DNA of 64,000 nucleotides from positions 18,246,642 to 18,310,641 of the forward strand of contig NC_089722.1 of assembly GCF_035083965.1 (NCBI RefSeq). The letters run 5' to 3'. The stretch is from Branchiostoma lanceolatum (Eukaryota; Chordata; Leptocardii; Amphioxiformes; Branchiostomatidae). The position numbers were made by a program, and so were the translations under genes. Within the stretch, counting starts at the first letter, position 1, and the number at the start of each line of letters is the position of its first letter. This document shows, piece after piece, positions 48,000 to 60,845 of the stretch. The notes beneath the pieces were generated by a model, which saw only the letters and a list, made by a program, of their open reading frames with translations, did no database searches and was not told the DNA's origin.

Positions 48000-49960
48000 T
48001 AAATCCTACCCTTGTTCCAATCCAGAGGCTTAATCCAATAAAAGAAATTGGACAAATAGAGTGTATAGTAAGGAAGTCGGCTAAGCCTAAGGAAAGAGTG
48101 ACAATAAGCGACCCACGACCACCGATGATATGTCCCTCTCTCTCGTAGCCGACTCCCTTAGGGACCATACGATATTTAGCGGGGGGGGGAGGGGTGGTGC
48201 ACTGGAAGTCCGGTCAAAAAAAAATTTCCATGACCCTCCCCCCCATTTCAAAAAAATTTTCCATGACCCTCCCCCCCACCTCGAAAAAATTTACCATGAC
48301 CCTCCCCCTACAGGTATCGTGTAAAAATGGTAGAAAAACGACCCCCATTTATAAAACAACTACTATATGGACATCGGGCGTCCACTTGGGATAGCTGACG
48401 CATGCTATAAAACAAGAACCGGGAACCAGCGGGTGTCGGTACCAGAGGCGATAGCAAAAAAATCAAATTGCATAGGGGGCAAGACAGTTGAGAAAATTTT
48501 GAAATCGGGACCCTTTGAACTGCTATATGAGAGACAAATTTTGCTGGAAGAGTAAGCTAAGTTTAATCAAGCAGATATATAGACATCTCTATTGTAAAAA
48601 GAAATACAGCTTGATTTTTGGGGGATGATGCCCTCCGACATATTTTTCGCCGCGGGAGGCGCGACATGCACCCGCAGGAAAATCTAAAAATCTTTAACCA
48701 TTGAAATGCTATTTCCCGAATTTTGATGAACAAATTTTGCTGGTAAACAAAGTAAGTTTAATGACCCAGGGGCGAAGCCTCCCGGAAGCTCTTGCATTTT
48801 TAGGCTATTGAGAAGGCTTCTTTTTCAGTTTTGAGGGTTATATTTATGATAATCATGGTAGTCAATCAATTTCTATTCTCCACAGGACCTTGACATACAA
48901 TACTTAAGTTTAGGTGAAACCGTGAAAGACAACTAAAATCTCAGAAACAACAATATCAATAGTTTATTCAAGGAGATTTTAACCTCGCTGGTTTATTTAG
49001 CTACTCAAAAATATCAATAGTCGATACCAGTTCTCGTTTTTTTTGCTGTGTCCGTCTTCTCCGAAGTCGAAGCGCTACAATATCGTCGCTGTCAGAAGTT
49101 ATCTTCGGTGCGAAATAAGAAGCGATATTCCTGGTATTCCCACGCTTAAACGCTGACATGTTTCCAGAAAAATCGCCGCCGAGGCGGTCGTCCCTCTGCG
49201 ACGTTACTCTCTCTGCGGCGAAAGTCCCTTTGTCGGCAAAATTTAGAGAAACTTGGCCCGTGTTAATAGAAATCGCGTCACCCCCCTAGATTGCCCAAAT
49301 ATATACGCCGCCGTTCCAGGAAGCCTCCGAAACCGCTGTTCTGCGTCAAATTATAACTACTACAGAAAACGTGGAACTGAAAGTTCAAGGAACGTAAAAA
49401 TCACCGGTCGCCAGAAGTTCGCTGGTGACTGCCACACGTAGTTCCAACTCACGTATTTTCCCAGGAAATTGCCGCTGATTGACAGTCGGCAGCCTTTGAT
49501 GACAGTCGCCAAGGCGCCAGAAAGACTAGATGCCCTGGGAACAAGGAAAGTCGTGGGCGGCGCCACAAATTTGAAGCAGCCGAATCGTCCAATCATGGCG
49601 AAGCTTATCAATTTAGTTGAAACATTATCTTCCTACTTTGGTAGAAATGAATTTTATGTGCATCAATTCACTGTTCTGGATGAAAAAATGACATATTCTT
49701 GCTCCAGAAATTTGTCAGAAATACAGTTAAAAATTAATTCTCTCTCGCACTGACAAAGAAAGGAATATTTTACGTTATTAAATAACAGCTTCTGTGTTGC
49801 TCAACTGCGGACAATCAACTTCCAAATAAGGATATTACCCGGAATCTGATACATTTACGGCTGTTCTAATAGTCCGGGACCCACCCCGCTGATCGTCACA
49901 GAGAGGCGTACTCGGCCATGTCGGCTACTGTAACGTTTTGGCGCGATGCTGCCGAGTGTA

Positions 49961-50129
49961 CTCTCCAAGCAGAGCATGGGTTTCGGCTGGTTTTTGACGT
50001 GTTTTTAGGCGTTTTTGCCGGACTTTCTACTTTGTCTAGACAAAAAAAAAGATGACAAAGTAGAAAGCCCGACAAAAACGCCTAAAAACCCGTCAAAAAC
50101 CAGCCGAAACCCATGCTCTGCTTGGAGAG
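49961..50129. mobile_element. MITE of the CTCTCCAAGCAGAG family, copy 2
   Basis: This is a nearly perfect palindrome of 169 bp, with arms starting CTCTCCAAGCAGAGCATGGG, a short centre around ctagacaaaaaaaaag, and TA on both flanks. It is nested in the composite element. Confidence 0.92.
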
Positions 50130-50659
50130 TAGCCGGGTGGGAGGGGCTGTGAGATAAGATCGGAGCGGTAAGGCGGGGTGCTAATTTAGTATTTGGCACC
50201 TCCCTTAGAGCTGATAGCTGGATAGCTTCCGGATCCTGTGAAACAGTGGAGGCGCGTGCTGGACGTGTGCTTCGGCATGTTTACTACGGTAGTTTTGTAT
50301 TTTTTCGCAGCTACGCTGGGTGAAAATACAGCATGCATAGCGGGCTATTTACAGCGTCAGTTTGTCGGCCCACAGCATAATGTTTATGTACAACAATTCA
50401 ACGGATTCGTAAAAAAAAAGTCCATGACCCTCCCCCCCAACCCAGAATTTTTTTCCATGACCCTCCCCCCCACCTCGAAAAATTTTACCATGACCCTCCC
50501 CCCCCAACGCACCACCCCTCCCCCACCGCTAAATATCGTATGGTCCCTTAGCATACTATTCACTCTATCTGTCCAATTTCTTTTATTTGATCAAGCTTCT
50601 GGATTGGAACAAGGGTAGGATTTAAGCAATTTGGATTGGAACTAGGGAGGGTTTGAATA

Positions 50660-53600
50660 CTTTTCGAATTTCTAGTATTTTTCCAACGATCCGCGGAGCC
50701 TGATAGAGGCTAACCCCCTCCAATCTAGCCTTTTCCACACCACCAACCCCCTCTCTTTGTAAGAGCCCAACCAACAGCCGCGCAGCCAGCGTGACCTGAC
50801 TTCACTGACCTGAGCGCGTATGGACACTAAAAATAACCTACCTACCAGGAACTATACACTCAAAGCTCCTTATGCCATTTGTTTTATAAACAATATATTT
50901 CCGAATAGCTACGTGTACATGTAACTTTTCAGTGCCAGCTCCGACTTCTGTGAAGACCAGAGAGTATTGTACACTCGACTTTCCTCTGAATGCGGGGTTA
51001 AGACTAATTCTTTGGACATATGATGTACCGGCCGGTAAGCTCTATTCTAATTATGCGTATTTGCCCCCGTGTTGTTGTTGCTGTGGGAATGATTGAGAGC
51101 GAGTTTGGTTGTCGCTGTGAACAGCTTTTTTGACATTACGCGTTATCGTGATGAGAACTGTCATGCACAGTATAAATTTTTCCTTACATTATAAGCTCTA
51201 TAGATCATTTAAACAATAAACCAGTGGATGATGATGATGAAACAATCCTTACGTCGATATTTTCACCAATACAGTCAAATCTGTGCTAGTGATCACCTCT
51301 TCAAAAGGACCACCTGGTCAATGTGACCACAATATTTGGTAGTCAATCTGAAAATTTTTACCTTTAACGTTAACACAAGCTTTGTGGATTCCTTCGACCG
51401 ACATCTCAAAGCAGAAAAAAAGAAGGAAATCCCTACCTACCTACCTTCATATTTTTTCAGGACGATAATCGAAAACGCCACATTAAATTCTTTAGGCCTA
51501 AGGGAAAGTTTTGTCTTCCTCTCGTCAATATTGTTCAGATGAGGAGGAGGGAAAAACAACAGACACCATCTTGGTGACCTTATGTGAACTTACTCGGGCA
51601 AACGCTCGGGTTTCCGATGTTTACCGAAGGCGCACGGAGCTCATGTAGGTCAGTAAAGGGTTTGTCCAGCGATTCATCTTGTCGGAAATGACCTGACAGG
51701 AGAGAGTTGATGGGCCTGGTGTAAAGGTCAACATTCTTGGAATCCTGTATATGAAAACAAGGCTGCGGACTGGTAAAGGAGGGGCGCCGAGCGTTTTTCT
51801 GCATTGATTTATTTTAACTGTAAGATTTGAGTATGTTTTGCACGCTACCATTGCTCTGCCATCGTTCATGATCTTTCATATACCCACCAAAGCCACACGC
51901 ATGCACCCACATACACACCCACAAAACACACACTCACACATATGCGCGCGCAAACACAATGTGACACACACACATATATACACACGCAAAACACACACAC
52001 GCGTGCGCGCACACACACACACTGACAAACAAACAAACACACGCACACACTATAACATAAACTTATATCAGAGATCTTTGCAAGCTGAAACGTAACATAT
52101 ATTAAGTATAACGAACTTTCCCTCTAACTAGATTTTTACGTAAAGAACGACATAATCGTGAAATTCTACATACACTGTCTACGAATAAGGTTTAAGACCC
52201 GTCAAATATAAACATGTGTAACAACCACAGTCCTTTTAGGTCAAAGACATTAAATTCGAACTTTAGAACGATTGGTGCCCAGTCGTTTTGTAGATGTTAT
52301 TGCCTCCCATGCCAGGGACACGGCAAGACGGCTCGAATTATGTACACAGCTTCGTTTTACGAGATTTGCCGCCTCTTGGTTGATAGAAGAACCAGTGTTT
52401 GGCTTCGCTGTTTGACGACATTTTCGCGCTTTTCCGAGAAATGTGTGTTTCCTGGCATCGTTGTCGGGGCTGTCACACTTCCACTGAACTGAATTGCCGC
52501 TGAAGTGCATTTTATAAATCTACGGAATGAAGAAAATGTTATGATAAAGTCTTTTATGATGATGATGATAGTGATATTCAAGTTTTACCCTTTTCCCATA
52601 TGTTGTTTATCATGTACCATGCCTGATTATAACATCGATAACAGAGATATTAAGTTAACAACTGAGAGACCCAATCCTGGGTCAGGACATATTCGGAAGG
52701 GACGTTAAATGGGGGTCCCGTGTTCGAGGAGGTGTACAAGTTTTCATGCCTTTTTAACCCGTTCTGTTTATCTCTTTGAAATCTTTGCAATGTGTTACAA
52801 TCCCTTGAAATTGACAGTTTGAGCACATGCACAGCAAACTATAGTCACTGAAATTCTTGATTTGCTAACGATAACTACTTTAACGGTCACTAGTCTACCG
52901 CTAAAATTTCATAATTGAAAATATTTCATAACTAATATCTCAGAGACTCAAACTGATATTTCCCACCGTTAGAATTGAATGACGTTAACTACTCCCTTTC
53001 CCCCCAACCGCTAAAATCACCTACCGCAATATTAGATGCGTCAGAGCAGCGATTTGCATGGATCCTAGACATGAAAATGACACATGATCATGATCTATGT
53101 TCCGTTATACAATACATGTACGGTTTGTACTATTCTAGTCTCAGAATCATTTCAATTGGAACGCATCCTTATTCATTTATTTATCTATTCCATCTCAACA
53201 CAGCTGGGTTGCCCCTTCATCTTCTTCCCCTTTGCACGTCACCGCTTTGACTTTACATAACGATATTTAGATTATATAACAGAGAAATTTGTATTCCTTT
53301 AATATGGAACTAGAGTCACTAGACAAACCATATACATCTACAACTGTCTTTAGTCTTAAGATGTAGTAATATATCACGTTTAAATATTACTGTAATGATA
53401 CTTCTGATTAAACGTACAAGAAGGGTCTTTCATACATAACGTGTCACGGTGACGATAACCGTCGAGTTGATTTACTTCTGCCCCCGGGCTGAACCCAGGC
53501 TCATTCAGAGTCGATCCCGGCGGACAGAACCCCTAGTTCAGGGAACACTTGAAAACGAAAGACCCCTTCTTTCCGTCGTTCTCCACTCAAGGATAACTTG

Positions 53601-55222
53601 GGCATACACGACTTCTTGGAGGAATATGTGGGCGGCATCTTGGCAGCAGAGCTGGACTGTTGGCGCCTTGGAGACGGCGTAGACTCGCTGAGGTCAGTCA
53701 AGACGTTTTGTTACTGTCTCCCAAATGCCGGGAATCGACTAGGAAGGAAGGGGCTGTTTGTTTGGGGGCTGTGGCATAATTTGAGGTCAAATGAGGCCTG
53801 GGCAACATCGGCATTTGAGGCACGTGATAACGTTCGTAACATGGGTCTTCTTGGTTTTGGTTTGTAAATCTTTTGCTGGATCGTCGACCTCTATCCCTTT
53901 GGTAAAGGCCCCTGGAATACAGGAGCTGTTTTAAACAGCTCTTTTGTTAACGATCAAGGAGGGAGGTTGGCGTCTTGCCATGCTGTCAACTGGTGTTATG
54001 TGAATCGTGATCGGCTGAATGATGAGGCTTTCAAGAATTTCTTTAATCTTTCGTCTGCAGGTTTCAAATGTCTAACCTAAATCCATGCGTCTTAGTACGA
54101 TAACAAAATGATAGACACAAAAAAACAAGGCGACTTGTGTATTTCATTGTTGATATAAGAAAGATGACGTCCCGGCTATTAAGGTAAATGTTGAGGTGTC
54201 ATGCCCGCTGTTTTTTGGGAGATGGTTCGATTTTCAACCACAACATCAAAATGTTACGATTTGTTTTGCTTTAATCTTTCGAAACGGAGTCGAAGGTGTG
54301 AGATTTCATCGTGTCTTGAAGGTAATTCGTCGCGAGTGTGTTCTGTCGGACACACCGTGTTTTCCTTCCACCCAAGGGGAAGCCGTGAAGACAGAGGGGG
54401 GCCTTGAGCTCCCACCGCCGCGACGATTTTAATCAAGTGCCCCGGGGAGGCCTTCCCCCGACAGGGGAACTGTCGCAGCACGTGTGTGTTGTGATGGAAA
54501 GCAGATCCGCTGTACCTACACCGTTTTATGTAGAAAACATTTCGGTCCAGATGTTGTTTTTCTCAGTTCTGCACGCCTTGGATCATCGTTGGAGGGACTG
54601 GTCTTCATTTCTGTCGGATTATTCGTAAGTCGACGGGAAAGATTTGGGTTGTGATACCCTTCAAACCAGACCAGGGGTAGGAGTCAGCGGTGGAAACTGC
54701 GGGGAGAAGGCTGGATGACGGCCAAGTTCAGTTCGGGACGTCCCCTTGAACCTCTGAGAAGCGCTGTTAGTAATACTGAGGCTGTGTAGTCTCGACTTCT
54801 GGGGCAATGGGGCACAATTATGTGCAAATAGGCACGTATTAGCTGCAGTCTCGGGTATGTACACATTTCTTGTCTCTGTGGGAAAGGTACCGATGGTTTT
54901 TGTTCTGTCGCTTTATAATCTGTGACATTTTTACTATTTTTAAGTTAGTATGTGTTTTATTATCCGTCACATGTATGTTATGAAGGTTGTCAGACTAAGT
55001 TAGCTTCCTAGCCTATTGTGGGCTATTAAAGGGTATCTGGATAAACATAAACATTACTATCAAGATCAAATAAGCAGAGGCGGAACTAGCTGCAGATGGG
55101 GGCAAAACTTTAGTGTAGAAATACCATGAATATGGGGCTGTTTTCTACCACAAAAGGCTTGTATCCCTACATGATATACAACGTGACGTAACAGTACGTA
55201 TTCTGGCCAGTACAAAAATATA
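50660..55222. other. Gene-poor stretch
   Basis: I find no exon series here. The region contains a truncated CAGTCAAA-family end (about 51271-51340), a CA-rich tract and a fragment of the 6490 repeat family near 52690. A frame at about 53600-53695 ends at a donor-like ctgag|gtcagt, but it has no ATG and no partner exon. Confidence 0.4.
51890..52050. repeat. CA-rich microsatellite
   Basis: Imperfect (CA)n with GCGC interruptions (acacgcgtgcgcgcac). Frames on both strands through this tract are artefacts of the repeat. Confidence 0.9.
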
Positions 55223-55605
55223 CTCTCCAAGCAGAGGTCGGTGTGGAAGATTGTGATCCTATGCCCCGTTTTTTGTCCGCTCTCCCCATCTTGTCCTTTG
55301 AGCCTTCGACCGGAGGCAGAGGTTGGTGGGGATAGCGGACAGAAAACGGGGCATAGGATAAAATGGTCACAATCTTTCCCACTTATGCTAGGGTCACATT
55401 TCCTAACCGGGACCCGGACGGGCTGTTTGCGGGAACGAAAAATCAATGTGTATGTCAATAAATTTGCACAAGCTATGCTCTTAAATAATTTTGGCTACGT
55501 TTTGTGTTTTTGTTGTCTTTTATATCATACTTTTCGTTCCCAAAGACTGCCCGGCCGAGCCCCGGATTTGAAATGTGACCCTAGCATTAACCTCTGCTTG
55601 GAGAG
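55223..55605. mobile_element. CTCTCCAAGCAGAG family, copy 3 (compound)
   Basis: The outer ends CTCTCCAAGCAGAGG and CCTCTGCTTGGAGAG are flanked by TA. Inside are two further hairpins: one built on gattgtgatcctatgccccg at 55250-55375, and one with tgctagggtcaca / tgtgaccctagca ends at about 55387-55588. It looks like elements inserted into or recombined with one another. Confidence 0.82.
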
Positions 55606-57759
55606 TATAAAATATTCACATGAGGACTGAATTCCGTGTTGGGAATTTCCCGGCACGATGCGCTCCATGTGTTGTCTTCCAGACGAAACTGTCCCGGGGG
55701 CGTAAATCTTCCAGACGGGCCACGGAAAATTGGTTCCGATGCCGCCTGGAGCACGCTATAGACCGCGCGAGGTCAAGGTTTTAAACATTCGTCTTCCATA
55801 ACATAAGGTTCTAGTTCTTCTTCAAGCAGATGTGTGAGTCCGGCGTTTTTCTGCAGTACTATGTTTGTATGCCTCTCTGTTGAGTAGTAATGCGGTTCTT
55901 GTGTCTCCGGGTCTGGGTTTGTTGTAGAATTTCCTCGGGATCATGTTGTCCCTGGAGCTGAGGAGTTGGTCCGTGTGTGCTAGCCTCCGTTGTAGGCTTT
56001 CCCATGGCGATTTTTTAACTTATCGGGTCCAGGTTCTTTGGCTAGGGGCCGTATCTGCTTGACGCCCCGTATCTGCTTGGGGTCCTGTAAGTTACTGCTG
56101 TGATCCTGTAACCGCTGTGGTGGGAAAGCCTGCAACGGAGGCTACGTGTGGGCCCTGGGAACAGTCTGGCATCCAGGTTACTTTTGTCTTTCTCGTAAAC
56201 CCCTGTTGGACAGGAAAATCGAACGACGGATGAGTCTGCGAGCTCTATCAAAATGACATTTTCGGCAGTAATACACCCGGTGTTCTTTCGATCATCTCGA
56301 GATTTTAAGAGACCGGCCGACGTTCGCGGGTCCAGCCTCCGCGGGTCGCTGGGAAAATAGTAGAAATTGGCCAAAATAGAGTCAATTGTATGAAGGGAGT
56401 GGGCTACGGAGATAGGGTCCAATATTGCAACCCTACGGCTACGAATGTTACCCTCCATGGCCAAAGTCCCCCGGCAAATGTTCTCCCTATAGCCGGCGCG
56501 GCTAGTCCGTGGTAGAGACTACCCTGAGCCCAATACAATGTGATGGGGTAGATTTTCAGGTGAAAAATAAGCTCGAATCTCTAGCGATTTTTAAATTCGA
56601 CGACCTTCTTTTTGGCGTTCAACAAAACAGCCTAAGCTCGCCGACTGTGGAGCTGAACGTCGTAAAACGACGCACAAATAAAGCCGTGCAGCTTCATGGC
56701 GGTTAACAGAAACACAGATAACAAGATTTTAAAGAGATAGTATCTTATACACTTTCATCCCCTTTGATACGGTTTTGTTACACTTTTGTCTCTAAGTCAA
56801 CGTCAGTGAATCGAAGCGAACTTAGAACAGAGAGAAAGGGGCCACATGTAGGCTCGCGCAAAATTTAAACGCACGTGTGTATTTCCGAACAACAGTGCAC
56901 CTTCTTAGAAATCACAGGTCCATGTCCGCTGTATTCTAGATGTCCTACTTTCTACAGACTGTGGTGCTGTTCCTAGCTGAGCTGACCTGTACATGGTTTT
57001 AATAGATCACAACAGGACACCGTGTCAGGAAATCGAAATTGGACCTAAAACGGTTAACTGATGGCTGAATTAGATTACAGTGATATACATGTACATGTAC
57101 ATTGGTTCTTCATTTACTACCAGTCTTGACCGTAACGGCTGGATATTTATAAGGTCACAAATTGAAGTTGGAGGTGGTCTCTGTTGCTGACCCTTGTAAA
57201 ACAAACCAAGTAGGAGGGAACACGCAGAAATATAGACAAGGTGCGGTGTGGTCTGTGCAAGGACATCCAAGACTCCTTTGGAGGGCTCGACATTTCTTCG
57301 CCTTCGTGCAAACGGGTGTATTGTTTTAGTTTGTTAGTGTGTCTTTGTAGCCTCCACGGGGTGTCGATCGTAGAATTTGGCCCAAAAAAGGAATAATTGG
57401 CTTGCTTACTTGCTTGCTTATGTCGAGACCTTCCAGTCACGAGTCGAGATGGCAGCTAGCCCAAGTGTTTCGGTCCTTCATCGCCTGGAGCATACTATCC
57501 ACTTCAAGTCCAGTAATACTAACGTTAGCATACTAGCCGATTCAATAATTGGCTAGTCCGCGGTAAGATTAACATCTCCCCCTAACCGTGCTTGCAAATG
57601 AAACCCTATGGTGGCCAAACGCCCCTGGCGCTAATTAACAAGTTATTCAGTCTAGTGTCTTATTAGTGTGTGTTCAAGTTTGTTCCCGCTGACCGGGGTT
57701 TAATGGTTGTTCTAGCAAGGAGGTGGTTCCAGGGATGAGTTGTAGGCGGAGACTGGCTA
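55606..57759. other. Repeat-like, CpG-containing stretch without a recognised gene
   Basis: It holds a 24-bp inverted repeat (55981-56144) and a - strand open frame of 140 codons (56464-56042) that I cannot place in any family. A 65-codon + strand frame at 56509-56706 is also unplaced. Confidence 0.35.
55981..56144. repeat. Inverted repeat, 24-bp arms
   Basis: tagcctccgttgtaggcttt... at 55981 pairs with its complement ending ggaggcta at 56144, 23 of 24 positions. Between the arms, 'cgtatctgcttg' occurs twice in tandem. Confidence 0.75.
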
Positions 57760-57953
57760 CTCTCCAAGCAGAGGAGTGGGTCCGGCAGGTTTTTGACGTG
57801 TTTTTAGGCGTTTTTGTCGGGCTTTCTGCTTTGTCATGGTTTTTTTGTCTAGCCAACCCACTAGACAAAAAAACCATGACAAAGTAGAAAGCCCGACAAA
57901 AACGCCTAAAAACACGTCAAAAACCTGCCGGACCCACTCCTCTGCTTGGAGAG
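57760..57953. mobile_element. MITE of the CTCTCCAAGCAGAG family, copy 4
   Basis: This 194-bp near-perfect palindrome shares its ends and the gtttttgacgtgtttttagg arm core with the 49961 copy. The centre is longer, with tttgtctag / ctagacaaa. TA flanks both sides. Confidence 0.92.
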
Positions 57954-58040
57954 TAGAGACTGACAGGATGCGAAGGTAGAGCTGGCCTGTGTCTAGATTA
58001 GCTGGCAGGAAGCTGTGGACAGGAAGTGAATGGTTCTAAA

Positions 58041-58280
58041 GGCCCTGTCACACTTGTGCATATATTCAAGTGCGTATGAGTTGCGCATCAACATTTCTTT
58101 GGTTTAAGTAAAGTTTGAGGGGAAGAAGTTGTTTTTCACATTTACATTTGTGTACCCACCTTTGTGCAGCCTAGTTATGGACCCAAAGAAATGACTTATT
58201 CGGATGCAAACTTAACCTGAACCAAAAACATGTTTTAAATACGCAACTTATACGGACTTGTACATACGCACAAGGGGCCA
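58041..58280. mobile_element. GGCC-ended MITE
   Basis: The left end (ggccctgtcacacttgtgca) pairs loosely with the right end (cgcacaaggggcc); inner arms share caagtgcgtatgagttgcg with mismatches. It is a decayed inverted-repeat element. Confidence 0.5.
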
Positions 58281-59449
58281 AGGATGGCGTGTTGCCCGAG
58301 GGTGAGGCATTGTAATGTGTTAAATGCGCATGGTTGTGTTATATTTTGTCAAGATAGTTACAAAAAGTCTAACTATCTCCAAGGAGGTTATTTTAACTTC
58401 CTTGCTATCTGACAGAAGTATGGGATCTTCGATTTCTTGTTTCGTTGTTTCTTTGTGTCTGCGTGTCTTTATTTTGGCATTTTTGCGTTATTTTTTTCCT
58501 ACGGATTTTTTAGGCAAGCCACCCACCAGATTTCGGTAGCCACCAGAAAGGAAGCCCTCAGAAAACAGCTCTTGATTCACGAATAAGCAACAACAACAAA
58601 ACTGGGCCCGGGGGCCAGCACCCCCTCGGTCTGTACGACCTTCTCAGTGGGAGGGGGCAGGGGGTTTGGGGAGGACAAGGTCATGTGAAAGGAGCCTCCA
58701 TAGTGGTCTAGTGGTCTATGTCGTGCGTTTTTGGCCTGTCGTTAGTTATTGTCATTTCTGATTGTCTTTCTACCATGTTTTCTTGTTGGTTTTGACATCT
58801 TTGCGAAAGCCAGTTTAAAACCGATTTCACGGCACAGTGTGAGTCAGAAACGCAGTAACCATACACGTGGGAAATAATGAAAACAGGAAAAGTTTCTTAC
58901 TAGCACTTCGAGAAATAAACAATGTTGATAAATCATTGTGGGGTTTCGTCCCGTACTATGGACATGACTGACGGAATCTAAATGCTTCGTACACATGCGT
59001 TCGTTTATATATATTTTTATTACCATATACATTTGTAAACGACAGACGTGACTCAAACATATTCAAAATCAAAACGACGGTAAGTAAAATTCTAAATACA
59101 TATCAAGTTCGTCCTATTGATGCGACAGCTGTTGTGATTTTTGCGATGGACTTTGGGGTGGAAATTCACGCATTATTCAACAGTTGGGTCCATGCGGGAT
59201 GACATTTCCATACAATGATTATGTATTCGGTCCATTACCTCGTGGGGAAGTCCCGATTCCGTGGGGGCGACTCACTACTACGTCCTTAAAAAAGTTATCA
59301 CTCGCTACTTTAGAACGATAGCCCACGCCTGTTTACAACTGAACATTTAGTTTCGAACGAGCGTTCTTGCCCGCGCGACGCCGCCTAGCGGCTGTACGGT
59401 ACTGCAGGTCACTGACCTCACGCCTTATGACGGATTCAGACCTTTGACC
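58281..59449. other. Intergenic; nothing recognised
   Basis: I see AT-rich sequence with a few short frames and no exon signals that join up. The end of the stretch (59340-59450) is CpG-containing and could be the promoter of the candidate transcript that follows. Confidence 0.35.
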
Positions 59450-60845
59450 GCAGGAAATGTTTACACAATGGTCACGTGGTGCCGTTTTTTGCCGGAAGTA
59501 TTTTGGTGATAGTGTTTTTGCAGCAATTGGGGACCTAAAACCGGACAAAATGCAGTTTTTACAGAGCCAACCGGCTGAATCTGGAAGATCAGCATCTTTT
59601 TCGTGTTCTAAGGCTTTCTCAAGGAATGGTAAGTACTTCTTAAAGTTTTAGGATGAAGGTGAGTTTACCCATTCACGACTCGGGTCGTTTTCGTTACACT
59701 AGACGTGTCTGCACCATGTGCAAATGGTGTCATGCATGTGACAATTTTTTTATCGCCGCCGCGAGGCCTCAAACACGAGGTGTTTTCGTGTAAGTTTCGC
59801 ATGTGTGCACTAGCTGCGGTGGGGCCATAGCCTGGAAAAACTCCTGTTAAGATGTTTGTCTCTGCTTAAATTGCTGTTTTTCTTCTTGCAAGTTACAATG
59901 TGCAATAATATTTCACTAGTATGATAAAATTGCCTGCAAAAATACAATCTTGGACATGCTTAGATTGCCGAGGTTGAGTCCAGCCTGATTTGTAATCCCC
60001 CAAAATTGTAGCTTTCCACTGAAAAACATCAATATATGATTCTGAAAAATGGTCTGAATTCTTATTTCTCAATTTATTACATTAGTCCTTGTAATATTTC
60101 ACATTGCATTAGCTTACATCAGTTCATATCACTTAGCTTTAAATGATGTCCCAGAAAATTCTGTAAATTACAGCACAGGTAATATGCCCCCCTCCTCACT
60201 GTTTTTTCCCTTTTGTTTCTACTACTAGGGTGAATCATGTGCTGATGTTGTATCAAGATCTTTAACACAGACCAACCAGTGCAGATTAGACCTGTAAGTA
60301 GTAATTAATATTATTGCATTGAAACACTACAGATTTTGCAAAATCCAGGTCAATTACTGCTGTACCTTATAGTTGTGTAATTACATGCTGCAAGTTGTGT
60401 AATTACATGCTGAGTTTACAGTTCACCATACTGATACTTACTATGAAAAAATATTCTGTATAACAATAAGATAAATTGACAAATTGGCTATGCTAGTTAA
60501 ATGTAACTACCACATATATTACAGCATTTACAAGTGGAATCACTGAAATAGGTGGACCTATAAATGTATTGAGAATTAGATGACATTAAATAATCTTAAT
60601 TCTGAGCTAAAATATAGCATGCTCTATCACCGGTATACCTTAAGTATTTCTAACATCTTATTATACACTGAGGTAGTGAGTTCTTTACTACATGACGCAT
60701 GGAAATAAGCACATGTGATCTATTTTTACTATGCTGTATTTGTGCAGCTATATGAATTTCATATGTTCCCTTATCAACAGATTCATCACCATGTTTCTTG
60801 TAGAATTTATACAAACTAGTATATGGCATGTTAATGTGTAACAAT

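Larger units (their letters stand above)
46181..50653. mobile_element. Composite inverted-repeat element carrying the minisatellite
   Basis: The left arm (about 47970-48200) and right arm (about 50509-50653) are inverted copies. In order, they share the minisatellite unit, a diverged unit with ctacccttgttccaatcc, the motif aaaagaaattggaca, and accatacgatatttagcg followed by a G-rich run. The right end carries about one 30-bp unit where the left end carries about 60. A small insertion with tagccgact ends (about 48073-48161) interrupts the left arm. Just inside both arms are direct, not inverted, copies of a roughly 33-bp unit with ccatgaccctccccc. The interior (48.3-50.4 kb) has no transposase that I recognise and hosts a MITE at 49961. 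Confidence 0.72.

Noticed and set aside
53598..53867. Possible first exon ending in a GTCAGT donor
   Set aside because: The frame lacks an ATG and no following exon could be joined to it.
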